Assembly: GCA_028023455.1 (NCBI GenBank)
Contig: JAQFVV010006722.1
Location: 250,001 to 314,000 of the forward strand
DNA from: Epiperipatus broadwayi
Lineage: Eukaryota > Onychophora > Udeonychophora > Euonychophora > Peripatidae
DNA length: 64,000 nucleotides
Direction of reading: 5' to 3'
The position numbers and the translations under genes were made by a program. The notes under the pieces are model-generated. The model did no database searches, was not told the origin of the DNA, and saw only the letters and a list, made by a program, of their open reading frames with translations. The first letter of the stretch is position 1, and each line of letters starts with the position of its first letter. This document shows, one piece after another, positions 1 to 12,198 of this stretch.

Positions 1-808
1 TATATTGTTCAAACTAATACTCCTGAAATTAAAAAAAAAATCTTATGGTTTCAAATGCAGATTAACTCCTCACATAACTACATTTATCTAACACCATGTC
101 CATTTCTAGATATTTTTAAATCATCAGTTAAAAATAACTGTTTCTTTCTACACTTTGACTAAGGGGGTTAATGACAATAATAATATCACATTACTTCTTG
201 TATGCTTCTAAGTACAGTTCTAGTGCCATCTTCTGTAAGCTGAAAACTAGGTTTTGTATTACTATATTACCTGGGGTTCATTGATTACTCAAGTTTACAC
301 TAGATAGCTCTCTAGTAGGTAAGGCAACTGCTATTGGAAGTTATGAATAATTTTGTGAGAGATTGTGCAATATTGTTATTAATATTAATGAACATTATTT
401 TGTTTTATTCTTTTCTTTTATTTTTAAAATTTACACAAATTTTATATTCTAATTCACAATTATATATCCAGCCATCTACCATATTTATCTAATTTATAAA
501 TATTCACAAACTACCTTTTTTCTTTTATTTAAAACTGATTATTTATTATTTATGTAAAAATTCATTAATCTTTCTTGATAATTTTTTTATATTTTCTCTT
601 CACTTTTTTTCTATGAATACAGTATATTAACACTTGAACTTCATCATTTGTTTCATATACCAGTTTTTAATTTACCCTTCTTTATTTTTTCAATATATGA
701 TTCTCCATTTATATTTTTCACTAAATAAGGATTTTATACACAAACCTTCTTGTAGCCACTAATTATTAATGTTTACACTTTGGGGGCACTATTGTATGGA
801 GAGTTTGC
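1..808. other. AT-rich sequence without recognisable gene
   Basis: Very AT-rich sequence with many homopolymer runs. I see no coding region, RNA gene or dated repeat in it. It precedes the LINE relic and could hold unrecognised decayed repeat. Confidence 0.6.
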
Positions 809-809
809 T

Positions 810-897
810 ACTATATATATATATATATAATAAATATATATATATATAGAAATACTATATATATATATATATAATAAATATATATATATATAGAAAT
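810..897. repeat. 44-bp AT-rich unit in two tandem copies
   Basis: Two adjacent copies (810-853 and 854-897) of an AT-repeat unit that starts with ACTATAT and ends with TAGAAAT. The copies are identical or nearly so, suggesting recent slippage. The second copy abuts the LINE relic that follows. Confidence 0.75.
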
Positions 898-1384
898 AAA
901 CAGAATGTTAAGTGCGAGTTAATATATGATAATAGTAAGGAAAGTAGTTTATTGTTTAAGGCTCGAACGGGATCTTTAGCTACAAGAGAATGTACATGTA
1001 AATGGAAAAATATGGGTGATTTATTTTGTAAATTATGTAAGGAAGAAATAGAAAATATTAGGCATTTGTTAATTGAATGTAAATATTTGAAAACAGAAAG
1101 GGTACATATAATGAAGTTATGGAAGAATAAATATGAAAAAAGTGATTATACAGAAAGTGAATTATTGGTTTTTATGCTGGGTTTGGGAAAAGATAAGGGG
1201 GAATTAGATATTAAGGCTATAGAGTTGACAAAGATTATGTTGTGGAAATGGGATGGAGCAGTATATGGGAAAACTTAGAGTGGGGAATGGAAAATTAAGT
1301 GGCTAACAGGTTTATCTGGGAATAATTGCTCAGATATTCTTGACTTCATTTAAGGAGAAGCCACAATACACATTATTATTATTA
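897..1384 (+). mobile_element. 3' end of a non-LTR retrotransposon (LINE), 5'-truncated
   Basis: An open frame reads in from about 901 to a TAG at 1276-1278 with no proper ATG at its left end, as expected for a 5'-truncated LINE. It encodes the C-terminal part of a pol protein. The motif CKLCKEEIENIRHLLIEC has the CxxC...HxxxxC spacing of the zinc-knuckle-like tail found after the reverse transcriptase in several LINE clades (CR1, I and Tx1-like), and a Lys/Trp-rich tail follows. About 100 bases of 3' UTR follow and end in a short (ATT)n run at about 1371-1384, a typical LINE 3' tail. The clade cannot be fixed without the RT core. Confidence 0.6.
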
Positions 1385-1640
1385 ACAGCCTGTGTAAGCA
1401 TATGAAATGATAATCACTGAAATTTTGTTTTTATTTAATAATTGTCTTAAACACATTTCTATTTTTAATTTCTATTTATATTCCTAATTATTTTATTAAT
1501 TTTACAAGTATTTTTATTGATTTTAAAATCTATATAAGTTATTGATCTGTTATTTTTTTATTTTTCTTATGTTTTTCCAACATATTAATTTATTAATCCA
1601 ACTTCTTAGATAATCATTAATTAAATGCTTCAACTTTTTT
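1385..1640. other. AT-rich spacer
   Basis: AT-rich sequence between the LINE tail and the SINE. No feature recognised. Confidence 0.5.
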
Positions 1641-1746
1641 CTATTATATATCATAGCATCGTCCAGGAGGCAAACCCACAACTGTCTGCAACCAACTACT
1701 TGCTTGCAAGGCAGCTGCAATGACCTCTCAGCTAACAATGCTTGAC
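1641..1746 (-). mobile_element. tRNA-derived SINE, class-II-tRNA-like head
   Basis: Read on the minus strand, the element has an A-box-like TTAGCTGAGAGGT, a long variable-arm-like stretch (AAGTAGTTGGTTGCAGAC), a decayed B box (GGTTTGCCTCC) and a tail GATGCTATGATATAT. The long variable arm suggests descent from a Leu/Ser-type tRNA. A better preserved copy lies at 49400-49507. The tail resembles that of the tRNA-Gly-headed SINEs in this window. Confidence 0.75.
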
Positions 1747-2409
1747 AAATGCTTCAACTTTTATTCTATCATTTTCTTCATTTATCAATTTTTTTGTTTG
1801 AACATAATCTTAAAATCCTGCCATACCATTTTATTTATACTATTAAATGTTACTTCTATTATTTATGTTAAGCATACTAATTTCTCAATCACCCATAAAA
1901 TGTTTCTTCCCTAAATATTTTTATATATATTCTATTACTCTTCTGTACTTTTTTATAATAACATTCATGAAACTAATTTGTCTTTGCTTTTCACTTTCTA
2001 TTTTAAATCTGATGTTTTCATTTATTTCATTAATGTATCCAAATCATATCAATATTCTAATATTTGGCTCCAAATGTTAAAAAGAAGTCATTCATATACG
2101 TAATATAAAAAAGTTGGTTTATATTTAACTTTTCTAAAATTCATTAATGTATACAACTATCGAAAAATAACTTAAAGTCATAGTTGAAATTGTTTCTGGT
2201 CTGGTATAAATCATTTCAAACCCATTTCCATAATATAATTCTAAAACATAATTGATTATTTCAAATTGACTATTATTTTTGGTACAGCCCCATGTTATCT
2301 TAAAATTTGATACATTAAACACCTAGTAATAAAATAATATTTGTTGGTGGCATTTCTTCTAAGTTTTAATTTTTAACTGAAACACACAGGCTTATTATAT
2401 TTCTGTATC
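1747..2409. other. AT-rich sequence, no feature recognised
   Basis: T-rich, low-complexity sequence. Short open frames here are composed of Phe/Ile/Leu/Tyr from the base composition and show no family similarity that I can see. Confidence 0.5.
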
Positions 2410-2600
2410 TATAGGGTGTATGAGCACAGACTTTCATATGACCCACCACTCTCCTCACTATCTCATAACACTGATACACTTGAACACATATATGTTGAAA
2501 GGATAAATAATCACCAATATACGTATTTCATGCTAAACCAGCAATCATCAGTTGGTCCAGATTACCATATCTCTACACATATATGCTATAAGTGCTCAGA
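2410..2600 (-). mobile_element. tRNA-like SINE with hammerhead-like core (family H)
   Basis: On the plus strand the copy begins with a decayed tRNA B-box end followed by GCACAGACTTTCATATGACC, then a middle part and an end reading CATCAGTTGGTCCAG. Read on the minus strand it contains CTGATGA (plus 2545-2551), a hairpin TGCTGGTTTAGCA and then GAAA (plus 2526-2529). This is the order of the hammerhead ribozyme core. Sequence before CTGATGA (ending TATATGTGT) can pair with sequence after GAAA (TACGTATAT) as a roughly 10-bp stem III with two G-U pairs, giving a GUA cleavage triplet. The expected stem I does not close cleanly, so activity is doubtful. Related copies lie at 3040, 3460, 4972, 24296 and 29728. 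Confidence 0.6.
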
Positions 2601-2854
2601 TATATATCAATTTTAAAAAAATTTTTAATTTTTAAAGTATGTCTTATTTATACATGAAGTAAGGGTATGTAATGAATATCAGATATGCATAGTTAATACA
2701 TATTGATATGTTCCTATGCGTTTTTAGTCACAAAACTCTTGATAATGGTTATATGTAATAGCTGAAACATTGGTTATCAAATTGAATTAATGATATTTAA
2801 ATAAAATACAATATTTTTAAAAGAATAAATTAGTGAATAGTGGTTTGTTATTGG

Positions 2855-2857
<3 letters not shown>

Positions 2858-2923
<66 letters not shown>

Positions 2924-2938
2924 ATATATATATATATT
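2858..2938. repeat. (AT)n microsatellite
   Basis: Long alternating AT tract with one short interruption. Open frames across it on both strands (poly Tyr/Ile) are artefacts of the dinucleotide repeat. Confidence 0.95.
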
Positions 2939-3039
2939 TATTATATAATGAACACAAGTCAATATGGAAATCATAAATCACAACTCAAGTTAATCTTATT
3001 TATACATATATATTGTCTATACTAAACTCCATCTTATAA

Positions 3040-3175
3040 AACTGATACACATTACCACATACATATAAAAAAGATAAATGATCTCCAATAAACATATTTT
3101 GTGCTGAACCAGCATTCATTAGTTGGTCCAGATCACCATCTCCCACATATATATATATATATATATATATACAAT
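3040..3175 (-). mobile_element. family H SINE fragment with (AT)n expansion
   Basis: Shares the middle and terminal parts of the 2410-2600 element, including ACTGATACACATTACCACAT and AGTTGGTCCAGATCACCATC. On the minus strand the hammerhead-like core is mutated (CTAATGA and CAAAA), but the stem II hairpin TGCTGGTTCAGCA is intact. The AT-rich terminus has expanded to (AT)n at 3146-3171. Confidence 0.6.
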
Positions 3176-3459
3176 TATTGTTCAGTTCATATTAAGATAG
3201 CAAATTTTCAAACTTTAATGGACACACTTTGATCTTCTCCATCTCCCATCTCTTCTGCCATCCATATCATAGAAAATTAGAGGTTGGAAAGCTCAAAGTC
3301 CTTGTTGATGCTGATACTATTGTCATATCTATTTTGACCCTAAGTCCCTCTGATATCTCACATATAGGATTGAATATGTCCATTTAAATATATAGATGAG
3401 GGATGGGCAGAATATCTAATATTTAAATACATTTATATTATCTATAGCAAACTTAATGT
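3176..3459. other. Unassigned sequence
   Basis: Slightly less AT-rich than its neighbours (CTTCTCCATCTCCCATC and following). No gene or known repeat recognised. Confidence 0.4.
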
Positions 3460-3645
3460 AATTATAAGGAACTTGAACTTAGACTTTCAAACTCCCCACA
3501 ATTATTCCATCTACCTTATACAACTGATGCACATTACCACATACATGTGAAAAAAATAAATGATCTCCAATATATGTATTTCATGCTGAACCATCTCTCA
3601 TCAGTTGGTCCACATAACCATCTCCCACACATATATACTCATGTA
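3460..3645 (-). mobile_element. family H SINE copy
   Basis: Contains the tRNA-like end (AACTTAGACTTTCAAACTCC), the middle part (ACAACTGATGCACATTACC) and the terminal part ending CCCACACATATATA. Minus-strand reading gives CTGATGA and GAAA, but stem II is damaged on its 5' side. This copy shows the element order most completely. Confidence 0.65.
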
Positions 3646-4971
3646 TTAGTATAATCTAAATCTCATTTCCTACACTATTGTTTTTAAATAATACCATAGA
3701 AAAGAAAGATTAGAGTAGATAAAATATATATAAAGAGCAAATAATAATGACCAATATATAAAATACAGCTAAAATTTATCAATAGTAAATAATAAAATAT
3801 TAAAAAGGCATTAAATAAGATTTCTTTTTTTTATTATTTATAATTTAATATTGTCTGAGAATTTGTGTTCATGCATATTATTTGTAGTTATATGCTATTT
3901 CTATCATCTAATTGATATTATTAAATGTTTTTTAGAAAAACGTAAACTGTATTCCTGTTCAAAGACAGTCAAATGATAGTAATAACACACAAGATAGTAT
4001 GGAATTGAGTGATAGGATTCTCATCTCTTCTTCAAATGTTACTTATCTGACTAGTTAAAGATAGCATGAGAATTAAACTGCTGGCCATAATATTCATAGT
4101 ACTATATTTATAGTAATAAACTAACCATCACACGTTTTATATATTTAACAATGAATGTGCTCCTAATTTCTCCATTTTACTTTTTTAAAGAGATGGGTTA
4201 GCACACTAAATTTATTTATGACAGTTTTTTTCAATTTTTCTCTTTTTATTTTTTTTTCTCTAGATGATGTAAATTGTCTAATACATAAATATAGATTGTA
4301 TTAAGATCTTAAAAAAAACTGATTAAAAATCTATTATTAAAACCAATTATAAATTGTAATTTTATTGCATTTTGTCACAGTTGATTACATTTCGTCCAAA
4401 GTCAAGTACACTGAAAGATTAAAAATAAAATATCAAGTGTCTCTTTTAGTTTACTGCATTTGATTTATGAATAATAGTAAAATCTAAGCCATTTATTCGT
4501 TTGTTAATAGTGTTGCCATAACACGATTTTTATTTTGGTATAAGCAATCTTTTGCTGCTTATAATTAATTTGTTTTTATATTATATATACACTCTTAGAT
4601 AGAATCTGGATTAAAGTCTTAATGAATGCATCAAGTTTTCTCATAGCTTAAACAACATAATTAGAATATAAATATAGACATTCTGCAATCTTTCTTATTG
4701 ATTTTTGTTTTCTAAATAAAAACCAAATAGCCAGATGCTGTTAAAATAAGTCTACAGACATTGATTGAATTACTAATATAGTGTACTTATAATGCTATAT
4801 AATTCTTGCAGGCTATGAAAACGTAAATTTCATAGCATTATAATATATATATTATTATTTCCATTAAGTGTTTTTTGTCAAAGTTGTAAGAGCAGCATGT
4901 TTGACACATCAATTAAGTTGTAGTAATTTGCTATATATATATATTGAAAAATAATAAAAATATGGGTAAGA
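3646..4971. other. AT-rich intergenic sequence
   Basis: No gene or named repeat recognised. It holds a perfect 12-bp inverted repeat (TTATAATGCTAT at 4788-4799 and its complement at 4832-4843) that overlaps a second hairpin, GCTATGAAA at 4812-4820 with TTTCATAGC at 4828-4836. Confidence 0.5.
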
Positions 4972-5085
4972 CATTGTGATCTAGGACAACTGATGAGTGC
5001 CGGTTTAGCATGAAATGTGCATCTTGGGGATCATACATTTTTTCATGACTTTGATCATATGCCTATAATTATCTCTCTCCATGAG
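4972..5085 (+). mobile_element. family H SINE fragment, opposite orientation
   Basis: The hammerhead-like part lies on the plus strand: CTGATGA at 4990-4996, hairpin GTGCCGGTTTAGCAT, GAAA at 5012-5015, then GTGCATCTTGGGGATCAT, which matches the downstream part of the other copies. Position 10.1 is G, the usual hammerhead base, and pairs with T by wobble. The stem III partner upstream is not evident. Confidence 0.55.
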
Positions 5086-5749
5086 GTGTTAAAATTAGTT
5101 AATAACCAGTTCCTACATTGTATGAGTGATGTAGGTAAAATTACACTATTGAAATATTATTCATATATATATATATATTAAAGAAAAAATGTATACAGAA
5201 TATAAGATTTATGTGTGCATATATATATTAATTCCTTCAACATACTGATACTTTATTACAACAATTTAGTAGATAATTGATCAAAATTAATTTATTTTCT
5301 TTGAATTTTTAATTTTTAACTAATTACCAGAACAGATGTCCTATTTGTGTAAGTATAAGAAATAGAGGGTTATGTGCAGAACATACAAATGATTCTTGGT
5401 TAATCACATTATAATTATAAGATTAAAAGACCTTGAAAGTGCTAAGCCTAACATTTAATTTTGATACTTCTAACTTCACCAATGAGTGTTCGAAGAGGGG
5501 TATAATTACAAATATTTTTATAGAAACTACAAAATAAAATAATATTAATTTTATCATTTCTTAATTTTTAATAGTTTGTAAAAACAAATCAATTATTACT
5601 AAAAATATTTTATTTTTTGTCTTTTTTATTCCATTTGAGATATATAAAAAAAATTGAGTTTAAATAGTTTTATATCTAATTAGCTGAAGAATAAGTAATT
5701 GTGATTGATCAATACTATGATTGAGGGGAATACATAATCTACTTGTCAA
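5086..5749. other. AT-rich sequence, no feature recognised
   Basis: Contains a short (AT)n run near 5165-5180 and homopolymers. I see no gene. Confidence 0.5.
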
Positions 5750-5834
5750 GCATTGGTGACCTAACGGTTAGAATAGCTGCCTTCCAAGCAGCAGCATGGG
5801 TTCACTTCCCAGTCAATGCTTTGATATATATATA
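5750..5834 (+). mobile_element. tRNA-Gly-derived SINE
   Basis: The head GCATTGGTGACCTAACGGTT and the segment ATAGCTGCCTTCCAAGCAGC resemble metazoan tRNA-Gly with a TCC anticodon, followed by a B box (GGTTCACTTCC) and CAATGCTTTGATATAT. The acceptor stem no longer pairs cleanly, and the same tail is found on related copies at 7556 and 15440. It is therefore a SINE and not a working tRNA gene. Confidence 0.8.
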
Positions 5835-6879
5835 AAAATTACTTTTGGGGTCAGAAAAGATATTTAATTTTCTTTCTTAAAAATAAAAATTATTGAATTA
5901 TATTACTTTAATTAATTATTGAATTATATTAATTTAGGATAAGGCCTTAAGAAATTAAGTTTTCTAGATGAAAGGTGTGTTCTGAAAATGAAACATCTCA
6001 GAATGTTATCATATGTACTGGAATAATTATTTCTTCAAAAACAAATTTTCTCAAATAAAAGATCATACATACCACACATGTGTGATTTATTCTAAATGAA
6101 AAAAATTCTCTTATATCTAAATTTATTTAAAAAGGAAAAAATCCACCACCAATTTTTCTTGTTAAAAAATTAGGCATCCAAATTAATAAAAAATAAAATT
6201 AGTCATTAATAAAAGAGAATTATATAAGCCATTTTAATTTGCATTTGATCTGCAAAGCACATCAGAGTATTGAACTATGAAGAGGTTTTACAATAGATTG
6301 TTCAAAAGTAAGTAGATACATTTTTGGAATAAATATTTCAATGATAGCTATTACATTAAAATCTTCATAATCCAATGTAATTCCTAAGAAGACATTGATT
6401 GACTAAACAATAATCCCAGAAACTGTAAAATTATATTTCAATATTAAAAAAGTCCATTTTTCTTATGTAAATAATAAATTCATATAGAAAAAAATGTCCA
6501 AGTTTTTTTTTTATATAAAAGGGAGATATAGTATATGCAAGAACAAATTTTTTATTTTGATGGCTATTAGTTTGAGAATGCAAACCAATTTAAAAATCTT
6601 ATTAAATTTATAATAAGAATGGATGAATTAGATGAGAAACATAACACAGACTCCAATATGTTGTTACTGCAACAAGTTACATGATATTTCATTACAAGAA
6701 AATAACTATTGCAACTAAATTTTCTATATAAAGAGCTGTGACATTATTTAAATTTATTGGAAGGAAGTAGGTTCTTGAAGAAAGGTTTCATTTAAGAATG
6801 TTCTGTGAAATTTTAATAGTACATTTGGCAAAATCATAAAATCAATCAATGTTCTTCAATTTGCTAGATGGGATATTAT
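5835..6879. other. AT-rich sequence
   Basis: No gene recognised. It contains a repeated TTGAATTATATTA motif near 5890-5935 and many A/T runs. It may include unrecognised upstream parts of the LINE relic that follows. Confidence 0.45.
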
Positions 6880-7160
6880 ACAAACCTCCATTGTAATATA
6901 TTTTTATTGGATTGAATATGTAAAGTGAGAGAACAGTACCATATTTCCTAAAGGATAATTTGTGAGCTGAATATGATTTCTACATAAGAGATATATACCA
7001 TTTACATTTATAATAATTGTCTCAAAGCCATTCTAAAGAGGTACGATTGTTTTTATTGAAAAGATATGGTAGAAAATATACATTGACGAGTTACAATTAG
7101 ACATGCCATCGAAATATTTTGAAAGAAAAGTTTTCTATTGAAAAAGTTAAAAGACCACAT
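6880..7160 (+). mobile_element. decayed LINE pol C-terminus
   Basis: Conceptual translation around 6893 gives a WIEYVK-like stretch. Around 7055-7125 it gives a Y-stop-KDMVENIH-stop-RVTIRHAIEIF pattern. This lines up with the better preserved copy at 30825-31140, where the same places read WIGYVKLMKSERLSKRVFY and WKDVMKKIIYWRSTISHG. Two Trp codons (TGG) have become TGA. In LINE polyproteins these motifs (WxGHVxRM...RLPKxxFYGEL, then WxDxxxDRxxWRxxxxxG) follow the reverse transcriptase. The match was made by eye on degenerate sequence. Confidence 0.5.
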
Positions 7161-7555
7161 CTCAAAATATCAAAACAGAAAAGTGGATCAGCATTTTCTA
7201 CATGTGAATATATTAATGGTTTATAGATTGCTTTCTTTAGTCAATGTAAAACTCACCTCTTCTCTTTTTGAAGTTGAAATGACTGTACTCATTTATGAGT
7301 GATTGTTGTATTATGTAGTACCTCTTAAACTAATAACTTATCTTTGTGCAAATTATAGATTTCTTTTTTTTTTATTATATTCATTTGTGCCAAAGAAAAC
7401 ATGTCTATTTTTTCTAGATTTGTTATTATTATGTCACCAATAAATTTGTTAAAATATACATAAGTTTTGTTCTTAAAAATTATAGTTATGAAAGATTTTC
7501 AGCATTGATATTCTTTATTTTTACTTTTCTTGAATAATTTAATTAAATGCACAAA
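7161..7555. other. AT-rich sequence
   Basis: Probably the continuation of the LINE 3' region and its flank. No further motif recognised. Confidence 0.4.
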
Positions 7556-7645
7556 CATTGGTGGCCCGGTGGTTAGCATAGCTGCCTTCCAAGTAGCTGG
7601 CCTGTGTTCGCTTCCCGGTCAATGCTTAGACATATGAAAAAAAAA
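7556..7645 (+). mobile_element. tRNA-Gly-derived SINE
   Basis: Head CATTGGTGGCCCGGTGGTTA, anticodon-arm-like GCTGCCTTCCAAGTAGC, B box GTTCGCTTCCC, then CAATGCTTAGACATATG and an A9 tail. It sits just beside the 3' end of the antisense RTE relic. Confidence 0.8.
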
Positions 7646-7679
7646 GTTGCATTTAAAATGAGATTTAAATCACTACAAT

Positions 7680-10230
7680 ATTTACATATTTTCATCATTT
7701 TTTATCTCCTAAAAACTGAAGGTTTTTCCAAATTTAATCCAGTTTCTTTGATTCATAATTCTCTTTTCCACATCATATCCACAAATTATTTCATTTATTT
7801 ACCTCATATGTTATTTTTTTCAAGTCTATTAAAATCTCATGGGAACCAGATTAAAAGTTCAAATTTCTATCTATTATCATCTTTTTTAAAAATATGTTTC
7901 ATCGAGCTCCATTTTAGTCTCTTAATTATTTCTCTGATCTTAGGGGTACCTTTTTGTTTATTTTATACAAGTATTCAACTTTCAATCTCTTCTTGTTATT
8001 TCCAACATATAACTCTCCATATTTCATTAAATAAACTGAAGTATCTGAATCACTCTTAAAGTGATTATCCAAGTCTCACATCCATAAGTAAGAACTGGTA
8101 ACACATATCTATTAAAAATCCTCTTTTTCAAACCTATATAAATATTTCCTTTCTACCAAAAACATTTTAATAAGTTTAATTCTATAAATAATTTCATTCA
8201 TTATGTTTCTATTTTTATGAACAATTTGACAAGATATTTGAAGTTTTTAACTTCTAATTCATAATTGACAATCTTTACTATCTTCTGAAAAAATCCATTA
8301 CATATTAGTCTTTTTATTATTCATCTTTAATGTTACTTTCTTAATATCATTTGATAAACTTTGCAACATTTCTTGAAGTTCTAAAGCACTACTTGCAAAA
8401 AAACATCACAACTACATCATCCACAACTTTTAAGATGACTTAAGCTATCTCCATTTACTTTTATTTCCTTAACTTTCCATGTAAATGCACAAAATACTTC
8501 TCTTAAAACTGCTATAGAAAGTTTTGGATATATTGAATCTATCTGCTATACATCCTTATCAATATTTTTTTATTGACACCATATAATCTAAGCACTGTTG
8601 TTGCATTTTGATATTCTTTAGAATATGGCAATATCCTGGATCTATATCTTGATAGTCCAAAGCTTTAACCACTATGGAAATACATGTAAAATATAATGCC
8701 TTTTTATAATTTACAAAACCAATGCATAATAATATTCATTTTTCTTTTTCATAACTTCTTTCAATATTTGGATATGACCAAAAAACCCACATTTAAATCC
8801 AATTCATTCTTTTGATTGAGTTGAAACCAAAATAATTGTTTTTGTAAAAATTTAAAGTAGAACTGACAGAAGATGAATAGGTCTGTGATATAACATCTTT
8901 TTAAATATCAGCATCTGATACATCTTTATCATTTAGACATTTGATATAGAATTATGTCTAAAATTGTTTTATTATATAACTTCAATAATAACTTGATCAT
9001 TTTCTGAAGCTTTTGCCTTCTTCATAGATTTAAATGCCTGTCTTGTCTATTTATTTAATATGGAAATTCAGAAAATGTAGTAATTTTTGCTTTTTTGTTC
9101 TTTGTTACTATATATTCCTTTTTAAACTCTTCCACACATTTTATGTCATCCCACTTTTTTAACAATAGTTTCATCTCTTATTATTATTACTGATATATCT
9201 TTTCTTCCAAAACCACAGTTTCTTGCAAATTAACATTTATATTCTTTATTAACTCCTTTTTGAACTATTTAGAAATTCAATTCCTTTCAATGAATCATTT
9301 AAAAATATTTCCATATTTTCTTGTCTCAATTGAAAATTAACTGGTGGTTTGCTTTTGGTACCAGTTGTTCCATTGCTATTTTCTTAATGATTTCAGTTAA
9401 GTTTGATTCATCATTTAATGTTTTAAAATAATTAGCACATTATAATTTAAATTTATTGGAATGTTAATAATTTTCATCTCTATAGTTTATATTAACATGT
9501 ATCTTGCATTTCACTAATCATGTTCTATGTTGAATCAACTAAAAACAATACTTTTTTAAAGTATATATATTCTGTTAGTCAAAATATCATTCAATTTTGT
9601 AATGTCTTGATTTGAATGTTTCCATGATCATTTAGCATTTTTCTCAAAGAAAGAATTCATAATATGCAATTTTTCTTTTTCTGAAAATTCCATGGACCTG
9701 TGTTCTCTTTCATTTCTATCCCATAGTCAAATTTACCCACAGAATTTTTTACTTTTTGGTCATTTTCTAATTCTGATATTAAAGCCTCCCATGATAAGTT
9801 TAAAATAACATTTTGATTAAATGAAAAGCAATTTGCACATCTCTATAAAATCCTCTACTTCATCATATGAAAACTTGTTGGTCATAAACCTAAATTATTG
9901 TTGGCACATGAATCTTAATTATCTGTATTTGGTATTTTCTATTAATTTGAACACATAACATTGCTATCTAGAGTGATATCAATCACCATAAAATTTTTAT
10001 TCCACTTTTTATTTATAAAGAATTCCACTCCATTTGTAGCACAATATCTACATTTTTATACATCCATTTTTCAACATCATTGTCCCTTTATCTTTTTCTT
10101 TTAATTTTACAAAGTTCAAAAACATCCTCTTTAATATTAAAATGTTCTTCCAATCTGTGTAATCTTATAAGGCAAATCCTTTTCCTGCATTCTTCCACAG
10201 AAAAAAGATTATCTGTTAGAATGGAGTTTT
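7680..10230 (-). mobile_element. RTE-type LINE, antisense, heavily decayed
   Basis: Parallel to the better preserved antisense copy at 49940-52650 and, in reverse complement, to the 3' copy at 59684-60720. A clear anchor is CATAAGTAAGAACTGGTAA near 8080, complementary to the PVLTYGSE codons of the intact copy. The segment reading GGTACCAGTTGTTCCATTGC near 9356 corresponds to the region between endonuclease and RT. No frame longer than about 150 codons survives. The long plus-strand frame at 7604-8059 is antisense to this relic and is not a gene. Confidence 0.65.
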
Positions 10231-12198
10231 ATTCTTTATTTTAATGACTCTATTTAAGTTTACTATTATCTATAGATGCAATGGATAGATAAACAGACAA
10301 ATATTCAAGCCATTTTCAATTCAATCCTTAAATTAGATGTCTGAAGAAGGTAATTTTTTATAAGGTATCTATTAGAAAACAATTGGACTTGAAAGAGATT
10401 TGCTACATCTGACTCATTTATTGTGCAAATTAAACATGTACTTCAAGATTCTATTTTTAAAAGATTACTTAAAGTTAAATAGATTCAGTCTGCAGTAACA
10501 TCTTTTTGAATTAGCATTAAAGCATACAAATGACACTTTCTACATATGCCATCTTAATAATAACTCAAAAAATTAGTTGGAAGTGATTTTACATTCATCT
10601 CCTAAAGTATTTGGATGATGACTTAATATGAGATAGTTAATTAAATTTAATAAAAATGATGCTAGGAGATTTTAATCATTAAAAGATTGTATCAGCTTCA
10701 CCAAAAAACTTCAACAAAAGAACTATTATATGTTAAAGAGAAAACCTGTTTAGACTCATGCATTGTCAATTAGTAGTAAATGATAATTTCTTGGCAACAC
10801 CAAAAGCTAAAAATTATTTCTGTTTACATGGATATAATCTCATTTGTATTCTTTAATATTAGAGCAATTCATGAAAATATTTAATTCAACATATATATAC
10901 TGTAGTTCAAAGCCCGAACATTGTTCTAACATGGAATTACTTCCAAAATAAATAAACATTAAATTTGTTTATATTTTGCAAAATAAATAAAAAAATTCAA
11001 AATTTAAACATGAATCAACATTACATGTAACCAATAGACTGCAACTATATATTTTTAAAAAAGATATAATGTTACATATAAGAATTTTAGTATAATAGTA
11101 GTGCTGGAATTAAAGATGTGCTGAATGAAACATTTTTGTTAAAATTTTTAGGTAATTAATCTATAACTGATCTAGATAACCATTAAGAAATTGATTGGTA
11201 AATAAATATCTAGTTAATTGTTGAGGAACAATTCATCATTGACTCCATAAAATCTAATGCCTTCTGTTTTAGTGTTCCTCTGTAGAAGGCTAATGAAGAG
11301 GTTTTTATCTTGCAAAGGGCTACTTAGACAACAATTTCACCTTACATAACACACTGTGTATAAAGTACGTAACTAACATGTCTTGTCCAACATCATCTGA
11401 TTGACACACATTTATATATATTACATTTTAATGCCTTTCTAATAAATTTTGTATGCATAAAAATATATTTTTTTTATCAATACTCACAAATTATCCATAT
11501 CAAAAGCAAAAACAGTCACAAAAAAAAAATGTAAATATTGTTTATCTGAAAATGATTACATTAAGATTTACATTATCATTCAGGTATATTTTAATAACAA
11601 AATATGACACAACTCTTTTTCTCAGCTTGCTGTTTTTTAATTTAATAATAGAAGAAATCATTTTTGCACAAAACACAAAGTAGTCAGTAGGCAACAGTAG
11701 AATAATGCCTTTTAAGTTCTTTGACTGGTCTAAATAGATTCCATTACAGATGTGCTTAATAACTCCAACACATATTCTTGAAACACATGGAGAAAGATGC
11801 ATGAAAAGACAAATGATCCCAAGATACATTTCATATTGAAATAGCACTCATAAAGTATCTTTTTATATATCTTTATTTATTTCTAGAATGTGTGGTGGAG
11901 TGGAGGTTATTAAATAGATCTATAAAATATATATGTGAAAATAGAGAAATAAAATTCAATTACTCCAATGTGTATATATTTAATTCAAAAAAATATATTA
12001 ATCTTTAATTGGATTAAAGTTTATATCTGGGCTAGTGACAATATCTAGTTTAATAAATAATTAGATGATGCGAAAGTTATAAGTAGAGTAATGTTGACAT
12101 TTGTAAATCAAAATGTAACAATTTGCTATGGATTTCATTCATTGCAACAATGTATCATAAGAATTGTTTTAAAAAGTTATTCAGCACTAAACCATATA
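10231..12198. other. AT-rich intergenic sequence
   Basis: No gene or repeat recognised. Open frames near 11.5-11.8 kb have the composition of random AT-rich sequence. Confidence 0.5.

Noticed and set aside
2777-3025. Open frames of repeated Tyr-Ile on both strands
   Set aside because: They are translations of the (AT)n microsatellite and carry no protein-like sequence.
7604-8059. 151-codon plus-strand open frame
   Set aside because: It starts inside a SINE and runs antisense through an RTE relic; no signal or domain.
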